The position numbers were made by a program, and so were the translations under genes. From positions 1-17,508 of the forward strand of contig DATKPK010000137.1 of assembly GCA_035524095.1 (NCBI GenBank): 17,508 nt of DNA, written 5' to 3'. Positions 7,703 to 14,789 of this stretch are shown here, one piece after another. A model generated the notes under the pieces. That model had not been told where the DNA came from. It ran no database searches and saw nothing but the letters and a program-made list of their open reading frames with translations. How positions within the stretch are numbered: position 1 is the stretch's first letter; each line of letters begins with the position of its first letter. Source of the DNA: DATJUF01 sp035524095. GTDB taxonomy: Bacteria; Desulfobacterota; Binatia; Binatales; Binataceae.

Positions 7703-8380
7703 ATGGCCGAGTTTAGCCTCTTCGATATAATGTACAGTGCCGGATCAATTCGGCGGCTGAAGTCCGATCCGGTGCCCGACGAGATCATCACCAAGGTGCT
7801 CGACGCAGCGATTCGCGCGCCCTCCGGTAGCAACGCGCAGGCGTGGGTATTCGTGGTCGTTAAGGATGCCGAAAAGCGGCGCAAGCTTGGCGCTATCTAC
7901 AAGAAGGCCTCGTCGATTCTGGAAGTCCTCTATGCGGATGCGAAACCTCCGCCGCATATGGACCAATCTAAGTTCGAACGCTTCTGGAAGGCGGTCGTCT
8001 ATCTCTTCGATCATATGGGCGATGCGCCAGTCTTACTGCTCCCATGCCTCAAGACCTCGATGTGGACCAATGCGGCAAGTCTGCCACCGGATATCAAGGC
8101 GCGGATGGCAGCCGCGTCGCGCCTTGCCGGGTCGAGCATCTACCCTGCCGTTCAAAACATTATTCTCGCCTGCCGTGCATTCGGCCTCGGGACGACGCTG
8201 ACGACGATTCATGCGTTCTTCGAGGATGAAGTACGGGAGGTCATCAACCTGCCGCCTGAAGTCCAGACCTACGCCTTGATGCCGATCGGCTATCCGCAGG
8301 GGAAGCATGGGCCGGTGAACCGCAAGCCCGTCCGCGAAGTCGCCTGCCTGGATAGTTTCGGTAATCCCTGGCCCGGCTAA
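7703..8380 (+). CDS. Nitroreductase-family FMN oxidoreductase
   Basis: 225 residues, normal length. The FMN-binding signatures are present: SIRRLKSDPVPDE (15-27), APSGSNAQAWVFVVV (39-53), the buried helix SSIYPAVQNIILACRAFGLGT, and the C-terminal MPIGYPQGKHGPVNRKPV. The family uses FMN with NAD(P)H to reduce nitroaromatics, quinones or other conjugated compounds, or for flavin-linked dehalogenation; the substrate is unknown here. In the usual PSxxNxQPW motif the proline is replaced by alanine (QAW). Residues about 68-105 form an insertion that may cap the active site. ATG 7703 is preceded by AAGGG seven bases away. A hairpin typical of a gene end lies 40-80 bases after the stop. Confidence 0.87.
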   Translation: MAEFSLFDIMYSAGSIRRLKSDPVPDEIITKVLDAAIRAPSGSNAQAWVFVVVKDAEKRRKLGAIYKKASSILEVLYADAKPPPHMDQSKFERFWKAVVYLFDHMGDAPVLLLPCLKTSMWTNAASLPPDIKARMAAASRLAGSSIYPAVQNIILACRAFGLGTTLTTIHAFFEDEVREVINLPPEVQTYALMPIGYPQGKHGPVNRKPVREVACLDSFGNPWPG

Positions 8381-8421
8381 CATCGCATTCAGGTTCCGCT
8401 GATAAGAGCGGATAGAGCCCC

Positions 8422-8465
8422 AGAGCGCGCCCACGATTTGTTCGCCAGTGAGCGCGCTCTTTGTA
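8422..8465 (+). terminator. Possible intrinsic terminator after the nitroreductase gene
   Basis: A 9-base perfect stem, AGAGCGCGC (8422-8430) with GCGCGCTCT (8452-8460), encloses a 21-base loop and is followed by TTGT, so the stem runs into a short T stretch. A smaller hairpin, CCGCT/AGCGG with a 6-base loop (8396-8411), sits just before it. The loop is long and the T-run poor, so termination would be weak at best. Confidence 0.35.
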
Positions 8466-8507
8466 CTCTGAGTGCGCGGACCCTCTATTGCCTGCGTGTA
8501 AGCGATC

Positions 8508-9197
8508 GTGATCCCGTTGCGCGATAGCGAGGCTACGCGGCGTCTGACACCAGCTAATACACTGCTGATCGTCGTTAACCTCGCCGTATTCGCGCTCGAA
8601 CTGACTTATCTGGGACGCGAGTTGGTGCGCTATGCGATGATCCCGGCTCTGATTGCGCATCCAGGATGGCTTCATCCAGTGCATGCCGCTTTGGTTATCG
8701 CGACCGTTATAACATCAACCTTTCTGCACGCCAGCCTGTTGCATATCGGCGGCAACATGCTCTATCTCCTGATCTTCGGCCCCGCGGTCGAAGGGCGGAT
8801 GGGTCCGCGGCGCTATTTGTTCTTCTACCTTGTCAGCGGAACTGCTGCGGGTCTTGCGATGGTCGCGATGGGGCCGGACTCTCGAGTGCCGATAATCGGC
8901 TCGAGCGGGGCTATTGCGGGCGTCCTCGGCGGCTATTTTGTGCTTTATCCGCGCGGACGCATCACCACGATCTTGCCTTTGTTCATCTTCATCCGTTTCG
9001 TCGAAGTTCCCGCGGTTTTTTACCTCTTGGCGTGGTTCGCTGTGCAACTCTTCGCAGGAATCAGCGCAGGCGCGCAAGGCCCGATGATGGGCGGCGTGGC
9101 CTGGTGGGCGCACGTCGGCGGGTTTCTGTTTGGCATAGCGTTCGCCCCGCTACTTGTCCACAGGGCTAAGCCAAAGCGCCGGACTCAGCGGAGGTAA
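8508..9197 (+). CDS. Rhomboid-family intramembrane serine protease
   Basis: 229 residues, six or so hydrophobic segments. Catalytic features are intact: HIGGN in the second helix (H79, N83; the HxxxN oxyanion motif), GSSGAIAG with Ser133, and His202 in WWAHVGGFLFG, giving the Ser-His dyad. The protein begins MIPLRD, the usual opening of this rhomboid subgroup. Start GTG 8508 is the first possible start, since an in-frame TAA lies at 8499; no good ribosome site is visible. The C-terminus is a basic tail (HRAKPKRRTQRR), expected to stay in the cytoplasm. Rhomboids cleave transmembrane substrates within the membrane; the substrate is unknown here. An unusually long loop (about 36-58) lies between helices 1 and 2. 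Confidence 0.92.
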   Translation: MIPLRDSEATRRLTPANTLLIVVNLAVFALELTYLGRELVRYAMIPALIAHPGWLHPVHAALVIATVITSTFLHASLLHIGGNMLYLLIFGPAVEGRMGPRRYLFFYLVSGTAAGLAMVAMGPDSRVPIIGSSGAIAGVLGGYFVLYPRGRITTILPLFIFIRFVEVPAVFYLLAWFAVQLFAGISAGAQGPMMGGVAWWAHVGGFLFGIAFAPLLVHRAKPKRRTQRR

Positions 9198-9206
9198 TGT
9201 GGATAG
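9154..9206. promoter_or_regulatory. Pair of DnaA-box-like sites upstream of dnaB
   Basis: TTGTCCACA on the plus strand (9154-9162, inside the end of the rhomboid gene) and CTATCCACA on the minus strand (9198-9206) each match the DnaA box TTATCCACA at 8 of 9 bases. A 7-of-9 site, TCAGCCACA, lies on the minus strand at 9288-9296. About four 8-of-9 matches are expected by chance in the window, so this call rests on clustering next to dnaB. Confidence 0.25.
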
Positions 9207-9261
9207 CTTATTTGCACTAGCTGTCGATAGCCTCGAATCAGCAAGTAAAATGCAGCTATCC
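9201..9261. repeat. Inverted repeat GGATAGCT/AGCTATCC in the dnaB upstream gap
   Basis: Arms at 9201-9208 and 9254-9261 are separated by 45 bases and sit in the largest gap of the window (9198-9436). The left arm overlaps the second DnaA-box-like site. The rest of this gap holds a short direct repeat, CATGAT, at 9269-9274 and 9278-9283, and a TTGACG at 9349-9354 without a well-spaced -10 element. I see no RNA gene or coding sequence in it. Confidence 0.3.
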
Positions 9262-9436
9262 GGGTGTGCATGATCACCATGATAACCTGTGGCTGAGATG
9301 TTGAGTGACGGGAGGGAAACGGTTCGAAAGGCGGACTCACAAAAGGTGTTGACGGAGGTCTTGATAAGATCGGAACCAGCCCCTCATTGCCCACGCTTAG
9401 TCCGCTGATTGTAATGGTTCGTACCTGACAGATTGG

Positions 9437-10822
9437 GTGGTGGCAGCGGTGGCGGACGATTTTCTGGCTCGTGTTCCTCCCCATAGCATCGATGCTGAGA
9501 TGGGGTTGCTCGGCGGTATTTTGCTCGACAACGACGCGATCAATCATGCCCTCGAAATTCTGATCGCCGACGATTTCTATCACGAGCACCATCGCATCAT
9601 CTTTGGCGCAATGGCGCATCTCTCCGACCGTGGCGTCCCAGTCGACGTCATCACGTTGACCGATGCGTTAGGCGGCAAGGATCAGCTCGAAAGAATCGGC
9701 GGTGCACGCTACCTTGCAGAATTGGCGGCCTACGTACCGACCGCGGCGCATACGGTGCATTACGCGCGGATGATTCGCGAAAAAGCGGTGCTGCGTAGCG
9801 TCGCTTCCATCGCCACCGAAATCGCGCAGAACAGCTATGACGTGCCGGGCGAGAACGCTGATCAGTATCTCGACGAGGCTGAGAGCAAAATCTTCGAAAT
9901 CGCTGAGCGGCGGGTAAAGCAGTCGTTCACTTCGATGCGCGACTTGAGCCAGCATGCGATTGCGTTGCTCGAGCATCTCTACGAGCGGAAGGAGTTGGTC
10001 ACCGGCGTGCCGTCGGGTTTTCTCGACCTCGATCGCATCACGTCGGGGTTCCAGCGCGGCGATCTGATCATTATCGCGGCGCGGCCCAGCGTCGGCAAAA
10101 CTGCGCTCGCGTTGAATATCGCGGCCTACGCGGCGCTCGAAGCAGATCCGAAAGTCGGTGTCGCGATCTTTTCGCTCGAAATGTCGAAGGAACAACTCGC
10201 CTTGCGCCTGCTCTGTTCGGAGGCGAAAGTTGACAGCGCCAAGGCCCGTTCCGGCTATCTCGGTGAGCGCGATTTTCCCAAGCTGGCGCAAGCCGCGGCG
10301 CGCTTGTCTGAGGCTCCGATATATATCGACGACAATTCTGACACTTCGCCGCTCGTATTAAAGGCCAAATGTCGCCGGCTGGCCCGTGACCCGCGCGCCA
10401 ACCTCGGCTTGATTATCGTTGACTACATGCAACTCATGCGATCCTCGCGGCCGGGCGAATCGCGCGAAAAAGAGATCGCCGAAATCTCGCGCTCGATGAA
10501 GGCGCTGGCCAAGGAACTCAAGGTTCCAGTGATCGCTCTGTCACAGTTGAATCGGCAAGTCGAAACGCGCCCTGACCGCCGCCCATTGCTCGCCGACCTG
10601 CGCGAATCCGGCGCTATCGAGCAGGACGCTGACGTCATCGCCTTTATCTATCGCGACGAAGTTTACCATCGCGATACTAAGGAGCCGGGTGTCGCCGAGA
10701 TCATCATCGCCAAGCAGCGCAACGGCCCGACGGACACCGCCAAGCTCACCTACCTGAGCCAATTCACGCGCTTCGAGAACTACGCCCCCGAATCAGGCTA
10801 CTTCGAAGAGGAAAACGGCTAA
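9437..10822 (+). CDS. dnaB: Replicative DNA helicase DnaB
   Basis: 461 residues, normal length with no intein. The N-terminal DnaB domain begins RVPPHSIDAEMGLLGGILLD (12-31), and a linker (about 140-185) follows. The RecA-like helicase domain starts TGVPSGFLDLDRITSGFQRGDL. Walker A is ARPSVGKT (215-222), Walker B is LIIVDYMQL (325-333), and SQLNRQVE with LRESGAIEQDAD follow. DnaB is the hexameric 5'-3' helicase that unwinds the fork and recruits primase. Start: GTG 9437; GTG 9440 and 9449 are alternatives in frame, and none has a clear ribosome site. The upstream neighbour is rhomboid and the downstream one an MBL hydrolase, so the rpsF-rpsR-rplI neighbourhood common in many bacteria is not seen here. 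Confidence 0.97.
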   Translation: MVAAVADDFLARVPPHSIDAEMGLLGGILLDNDAINHALEILIADDFYHEHHRIIFGAMAHLSDRGVPVDVITLTDALGGKDQLERIGGARYLAELAAYVPTAAHTVHYARMIREKAVLRSVASIATEIAQNSYDVPGENADQYLDEAESKIFEIAERRVKQSFTSMRDLSQHAIALLEHLYERKELVTGVPSGFLDLDRITSGFQRGDLIIIAARPSVGKTALALNIAAYAALEADPKVGVAIFSLEMSKEQLALRLLCSEAKVDSAKARSGYLGERDFPKLAQAAARLSEAPIYIDDNSDTSPLVLKAKCRRLARDPRANLGLIIVDYMQLMRSSRPGESREKEIAEISRSMKALAKELKVPVIALSQLNRQVETRPDRRPLLADLRESGAIEQDADVIAFIYRDEVYHRDTKEPGVAEIIIAKQRNGPTDTAKLTYLSQFTRFENYAPESGYFEEENG

Positions 10823-10849
10823 CGTCAAAGGCGCGGGATTTGCTCACTC

Positions 10850-10862
10850 CTCGATAATCGAG
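10850..10862. promoter_or_regulatory. 13-base palindrome between dnaB and the MBL gene
   Basis: CTCGAT, one base, ATCGAG forms a perfect palindrome in the 75-base gap, 24 bases before the GGAGG of the MBL gene. Its arm length and position resemble the palindrome before the nitroreductase, though the sequence differs. It could be an operator, but chance occurrence is quite possible. Confidence 0.25.
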
Positions 10863-10897
10863 CTAGGGTCCGATCCACTTAACGACGGAGGCGGGCT

Positions 10898-11755
10898 ATG
10901 AACCGATGGGAAATCGGCAGCGTCAAAATCACTCGAATCGTCGAACTCGAAACGCTTTCGAAAGGCACCTTCGTCCTACCCGACGCCACACCGGAGAACG
11001 TCAAGCGGGATAGCACCCTTCTGATGCCGCATTTCGCCGATGCCAACGGCAAGATGCGGATGAGCGTGCATGCATTAGTTGTGGAGTCGCAGGGTCGGCG
11101 CATTGTAGTTGATACCTGTATCGGCAACGACAAACGGCGTCCGTCACCTGCATGGAACATGCTCCATACTAGCTTCCTGATGGATTTGGAGCAGGCAGGA
11201 TTTCCGCGCGATTCGATTGATTACGTGCTCTGCACGCATCTGCACGTCGATCATGTTGGATGGAATACGATGCTGGTCGGCGACCGTTGGATTCCGACCT
11301 TTCCTCACGCGCGCTATCTGATCGGCCGCAAAGAATGGGAGCATTGGTCTGCGGACCAAACGAAATTTGTGAAGGATCCGATTGATGATTCGGTGCGTCC
11401 GGTAATAGATGCAGGCCTTGCCGAATTCGTCGAACCGGATCACAAACTGACCGACGGGGTATGGCTCGAATCTGCCCCGGGCCATACGCCCGGCCATTTC
11501 AGCGTGCGCATTTCCTCGAGCGGCAAAGAGGCGGTGATTACCGGCGACCTGATGCATCATCCGATTCAGTTCCTTCACCCTGAATGGAACTGCGGGGCAG
11601 ATTCAATTCCTGAAGTGGCGCGCGCAACACGGCGTGCCTTTATCGAGCGCTACGCTGATAAGAGTGTGTTGGTGTTCGGAACGCACTTCGCAACCCCGTC
11701 GGCAGGCTATATTACGAGGCACGGCAATGCGTGGCTGCTGCGCGTCGAAGGATAG
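10898..11755 (+). CDS. MBL-fold metallo-hydrolase (lactonase-like)
   Basis: 285 residues. A complete set of metal ligands is visible: THLHVDH (H114, H116, D118, H119), H196 in APGHTPGH, D217 in VITGDLMH and H263 in FGTHFATP. This is a two-metal MBL site of the kind in AHL-lactonase-like and related hydrolases. It begins with strand-rich MNRWEIGSVKITRIVELE and has no signal peptide, so it is cytoplasmic. Likely reaction: hydrolysis of a lactone, thioester or other ester; the substrate is not known. ATG 10898 has GGAGG (10887-10891) six bases upstream. Its stop TAG (11753-11755) directly abuts the stop of the CoA-transferase on the other strand. Confidence 0.88.
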   Translation: MNRWEIGSVKITRIVELETLSKGTFVLPDATPENVKRDSTLLMPHFADANGKMRMSVHALVVESQGRRIVVDTCIGNDKRRPSPAWNMLHTSFLMDLEQAGFPRDSIDYVLCTHLHVDHVGWNTMLVGDRWIPTFPHARYLIGRKEWEHWSADQTKFVKDPIDDSVRPVIDAGLAEFVEPDHKLTDGVWLESAPGHTPGHFSVRISSSGKEAVITGDLMHHPIQFLHPEWNCGADSIPEVARATRRAFIERYADKSVLVFGTHFATPSAGYITRHGNAWLLRVEG

Positions 11756-12955
11756 TTAGATTATTTTGCGCTCGCGGAGTGCGCCGATTCGTTCCCTGTC
11801 GAAGCCGAGCAGCCGCGTCAGGACATCTTCAGTATGCTCGCCTAAAGCTGGTGCGCGAGTGTTGGGAGTGCCACCGGCGCCTACGGTTTTGATCGGCGAG
11901 CCGGCCACGATCAAACCATCAAAACTTGGATGATTCGCCTTGAGGATCATCTCGCGGGCTTGAAGCTGCGGATTGAGCGTGACCTCGTCGACGCGTGCAA
12001 TCGGCGCGCAGGGAACCTTGGCGGCTTCGAGCCGTTCCAACCAATAATCGCGCGGATGAACGCAGAAGTGTTCCATCAGGATTGGTTCGAGTTGCGCGTG
12101 ATGCTCAGTACGATCGGCGTTGAGCCGGAATCGTGCGTCGTCCGTTAGGTCGGCCCGTCCGATCGCCTCGCAGAAACGCTGCCAGATAGACTCATTGCCG
12201 CACCCGGCAACGAAGTAACCATCGCTCGCGCGAAATTGCTGGAAGGGGGTGATCGATGGATGGCGTGAACCGATCGGCCCCGGTACCTGACCGGTCGCGG
12301 AGTAACGCGCTAAGGCGCCTTCGAGCCATGCGACTTGACAGTCGAGCATCGCGATATCCAGATGCTGCCCCACTCCACTCAAGTCGCGTTCACGCAGCGC
12401 CGCAAGTATCGCAACCACGCCATAGAGCGCCGCCGCCAAGTCTCCGACTGAAACGCCGCAGCGAGTCGGCTCACCGCTTACCGGGCCGGTCACGCTCATC
12501 GTGCCGCCGAGCGCCTGCGCCACGATATCGTAGGCGGGCGCACTGGCCATTGGGCCGCTCTGGCCGAAGCCCGAGATCGAGCAAAGGATTAAACGAGGAT
12601 TCGTGCCATGCAGGCGTTCCCAACCGAGATCGAAACGCTCCATGGTTCCTGGCGAGAAATTTTCAAGTACCACGTCGGCATGCCGCGCCAGTTCGAGAAG
12701 GAGGTTAGCGCCTTCCGTTTTGCCCAGGTCTAGAGTGACACTCTGCTTTCCGCGATTGACGCTGTAGAAGTAACCCGAGTCGCTGGAGTTGGGGATGCGT
12801 GGAGCGTAACCGCGTGAGTCGTCGCCGCGCTCCGGCAGCTCAATCTTGATCACTTCGGCGCCGAGGTCGGCGAGATTCATGGCGCAGAACGGTCCCGCCA
12901 GCACGCGGCTTAAATCGAGTACGCGAATTCCGCGCAGCGGCCGTTGCGTCAGCAT
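11756..12955 (-). CDS. CaiB/BaiF family (class III) CoA-transferase
   Basis: 399 residues, normal length. It opens PLRGIRVLDLSRVLAGPF (6-23), then LADLGAEVIKIELPERGDD, NRGKQSVTLDL, ENFSPGTMERFDLGW, and SISGFGQSGP. The catalytic aspartate that forms the acyl-CoA/aspartyl intermediate is D172 in VSVGDLAAALYG, at the position matching formyl-CoA transferase. The C-terminal small domain includes VPCAPI and ends with APALGEHTEDVL. Family reaction: transfer of CoA between carboxylic acids, as in carnitine, oxalate, benzylsuccinate or 2-methylacyl metabolism; the substrate cannot be assigned. It lies 22 bases downstream of the unrecognised 393-residue gene on the same strand and is probably co-transcribed with it. 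No strong ribosome site precedes ATG 12955. Confidence 0.92.
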   Translation of the reverse strand: MLTQRPLRGIRVLDLSRVLAGPFCAMNLADLGAEVIKIELPERGDDSRGYAPRIPNSSDSGYFYSVNRGKQSVTLDLGKTEGANLLLELARHADVVLENFSPGTMERFDLGWERLHGTNPRLILCSISGFGQSGPMASAPAYDIVAQALGGTMSVTGPVSGEPTRCGVSVGDLAAALYGVVAILAALRERDLSGVGQHLDIAMLDCQVAWLEGALARYSATGQVPGPIGSRHPSITPFQQFRASDGYFVAGCGNESIWQRFCEAIGRADLTDDARFRLNADRTEHHAQLEPILMEHFCVHPRDYWLERLEAAKVPCAPIARVDEVTLNPQLQAREMILKANHPSFDGLIVAGSPIKTVGAGGTPNTRAPALGEHTEDVLTRLLGFDRERIGALRERKII

Positions 12956-12977
12956 TTTAGGAATCTACCGGCATTGC

Positions 12978-14159
12978 TTAGCGTGATAGGCCGCGCCGCC
13001 GTTCGACCGCCTGTTGCCGGGCGCGCATAGCCTCAGCTGGTGTCATAATCAACCGCGGCTCCTCGCGTTCATGCTGCTCGCTTTCCGCGATTTGCGCACC
13101 CAATTGCGCGCGGGTCAGCGCCTGGAAGAATGGCGAACGCTTAAGGTCGGCATGATCGCGGATTTGCGCTGCCGCCGCTGCGGTCCCAGCCGCCTCATGC
13201 AGCCGTCTAGTACGGGCGTAATAATAGGCGGTGTCTTCAAGATGACGGCGCAGCCGTTCACCGACTGGCCCGCCGAAGATTTCGACGATCGCTCGCTCGA
13301 TCACGAGGTTGACCCGCTCTTCCTGTTGTATCCGGTTGAGCACGATCACACTGTTACGCAAATCGGCGGCCTCATCAGCGTAAGGTTTGACGACCTCGGG
13401 AGGCAGGTGCCATCCGGCAATTTCCGGCTCCTTCATCAAATCGAGCGAAGGCTCGTTGCCAAGGCTGTCAGCGAACTCAGCGTAGATTGGATGATCAAAG
13501 GAGGAGGGCAGGGCGGCACCGATGAGCTCGGATCGGGTCGCGAGAAAATCACCGATCTCGCGCCGACGCGATTCGGGAGTATTCCGCCATGCTTCGCTTA
13601 GGATGAAATCGGCGAGGTGCCAATCGGCATCGATCAATGCAACGCCAGCGCGCTTTTCGAGCTCTTTCCGTTCGGTGCGAAGCTCCTTGCGCGTGAGGTT
13701 ATCCAGCGTGATTCCGACCAGTCCCTCCTGCTCCGAGACGACGCCCCAAAGTCGCCGGAGACCGCCGTTCGCGCGTGATTTGAGAATCCATGCGATGCGT
13801 GCGCCGTCACCATCGATAGGTGAGAGCACGGCACTCAAGCCTGCGTCCGAAAGATCGCTCGCCGGTTTGGATCGTTCGACGGTCTCATTGGGAATCTCGA
13901 TCCCACGCTGATGGAGCTTGAACAGCGCCCGGCGGATTTCACGCCGGCTAGAGCCGCTCGCGCCATGCTCCATCGCGGCGAGCATCTCAGCCGCTTCCGG
14001 TATTGGCAATGTGGCCAGCGCTCGGGCGATCTTTGACGCAGAGCTGTGGTTAGTTGCCCACAAGCGCTGTATCGCCGAAACAGTCTCGGCAGGTCCCAAG
14101 TCCGGTTCGAGGCCCAGCTCAAGCAGTTCTGCGCTAGTGGTCGGTTTCGTGGTCGCCAT
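12978..14159 (-). CDS. Unrecognised 393-residue soluble protein
   Basis: I do not recognise the family. The protein is mostly helical and highly charged, with no signal peptide, membrane segment or obvious catalytic motif. Residues 1-65 contain repeated short helices (SAIQRLWATN, SKIARALATLPIPEAAEMLAA). Residues 70-90 are a basic helix, SRREIRRALFKLHQRGI. Residues about 118-152 look like a beta-rich core, ARIAWILKSRANGGLRRLW then GVVSEQEGLVGITLDNL. The C-terminal half is helical with an Ala-rich stretch near 322-333 and a basic end. ATG 14159 is chosen because GGAA lies 7 bases upstream and because a predicted -10 element at 14191-14196 would place the transcript start downstream of the alternative GTG 14204. 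It precedes the CoA-transferase by 22 bases and is divergent from the CYTH gene. Confidence 0.75.
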   Translation of the reverse strand: MATTKPTTSAELLELGLEPDLGPAETVSAIQRLWATNHSSASKIARALATLPIPEAAEMLAAMEHGASGSSRREIRRALFKLHQRGIEIPNETVERSKPASDLSDAGLSAVLSPIDGDGARIAWILKSRANGGLRRLWGVVSEQEGLVGITLDNLTRKELRTERKELEKRAGVALIDADWHLADFILSEAWRNTPESRRREIGDFLATRSELIGAALPSSFDHPIYAEFADSLGNEPSLDLMKEPEIAGWHLPPEVVKPYADEAADLRNSVIVLNRIQQEERVNLVIERAIVEIFGGPVGERLRRHLEDTAYYYARTRRLHEAAGTAAAAAQIRDHADLKRSPFFQALTRAQLGAQIAESEQHEREEPRLIMTPAEAMRARQQAVERRRGLSR

Positions 14160-14190
14160 CTGGTGTTTCCACAATACTAACGATCGTGCG

Positions 14191-14220
14191 AGCCTATTTG
14201 GCACCTTTGGCGAATGTCAA
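14191..14220 (-). promoter_or_regulatory. Sigma70-like promoter for the 393-residue protein/CoA-transferase pair
   Basis: Reading the minus strand, a perfect -35 TTGACA (14220-14215) is followed after 18 bases by TAGGCT (14196-14191). The -10 is weak (3 of 6). The predicted start of transcription is about 25 bases upstream of ATG 14159. It overlaps the plus-strand promoter of the CYTH gene. Confidence 0.4.
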
Positions 14221-14226
14221 GATTAT
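14198..14226 (+). promoter_or_regulatory. Sigma70-like promoter for the CYTH gene
   Basis: -35 TTGGCA (14198-14203, 5 of 6), a 17-base spacer, and -10 GATTAT (14221-14226, 4 of 6). Transcription would start near 14233, upstream of ATG 14270 but downstream of the earlier in-frame start at 14186, which supports ATG 14270. Confidence 0.45.
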
Positions 14227-14269
14227 TGGTAACGCCCTGGCGTCACAGCGGGGGAGCCTGTCTGAACTC

Positions 14270-14779
14270 ATGCGTAACCTTGAAGCGAAATTTCGCCTCT
14301 CTGATCTTTCGATCGCACGCCAACGTGCCCGGATAATCGGCTTCGATCCGCGCGGTGCCCTAAACCAGCGCGACACTTTCTTCGTTGCAGCTAGAGGTAA
14401 ACTGAAATTGCGTGATCAGGCGGGCGAGGCCTGGCTGATTCATTACCAGCGTGGCGGTGAGGAAGAGCTACAAGTCAGCGATTACACAATAGTTGCTGTG
14501 ACCGATCCGGAGGCGCTGCGTAAGATGCTTGCGGATGCGCTAGGAATTCTCGCTGAAGTTCGCAAGCATCGTATGCTCATGATACGGCGTAATATCCGGC
14601 TCCATCTGGATCGCGTTGAAGGGTTGGGCGATTTCGGCGAGCTAGAGGCGGTACTCGCTGACAATGACATGCCCGAGGCCTTTCATGAAGAGCTCGCTAC
14701 GATTCTCGGCGACCTCGGCGTCGCCACTGGGGATTTGATCGAGCGGTCGTACTTCGAGCTTATCCGATCCAGTACGTGA
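14270..14779 (+). CDS. CYTH-domain protein (class IV adenylate cyclase / triphosphatase family)
   Basis: 169 residues, the usual size for a bacterial single-domain CYTH protein. It starts MRNLEAKFRL, the ExK form of the N-terminal CYTH motif (E5, K7). Then come QRDTFF (33-38), GKLKLR (43-48), LIHYQR (56-61), K99/R101 and R107 in KHRMLMIRR, and LHLDRVEGLGDFGELEA (111-127) with acidic metal ligands. These alternating basic and acidic strands line the triphosphate tunnel. Family members cleave or cyclise triphosphates (ATP to cAMP, thiamine triphosphate, inorganic triphosphate); sequence alone does not decide which. GGGGGAG (14250-14256) lies 13 bases before the ATG, rather far. It converges on the Nudix gene with 10 bases between stops. 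Confidence 0.85.
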   Translation: MRNLEAKFRLSDLSIARQRARIIGFDPRGALNQRDTFFVAARGKLKLRDQAGEAWLIHYQRGGEEELQVSDYTIVAVTDPEALRKMLADALGILAEVRKHRMLMIRRNIRLHLDRVEGLGDFGELEAVLADNDMPEAFHEELATILGDLGVATGDLIERSYFELIRSST

Positions 14780-14789
14780 GAATCGTGCC

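Noticed and set aside
7605..7730. Small 41-codon frame starting at ATG 7605 before the nitroreductase
   Set aside because: No ribosome site, overlaps the nitroreductase start out of frame, and no meaningful sequence.
9291..9345. tRNA-like T-loop sequence GGTTCGAAA
   Set aside because: The five bases on each side do not pair as a T-stem and no acceptor stem or anticodon arm can be drawn.
9668..10291. Minus-strand open frame of 207 codons inside dnaB
   Set aside because: Antisense shadow of the DnaB linker and Walker A region, a result of codon bias.
13014..13601. Plus-strand open frame of 195 codons opposite the 393-residue protein
   Set aside because: The minus-strand gene is longer, has a promoter and ribosome site, and has a more natural composition. 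The choice is less certain than for the others because neither protein is recognised.
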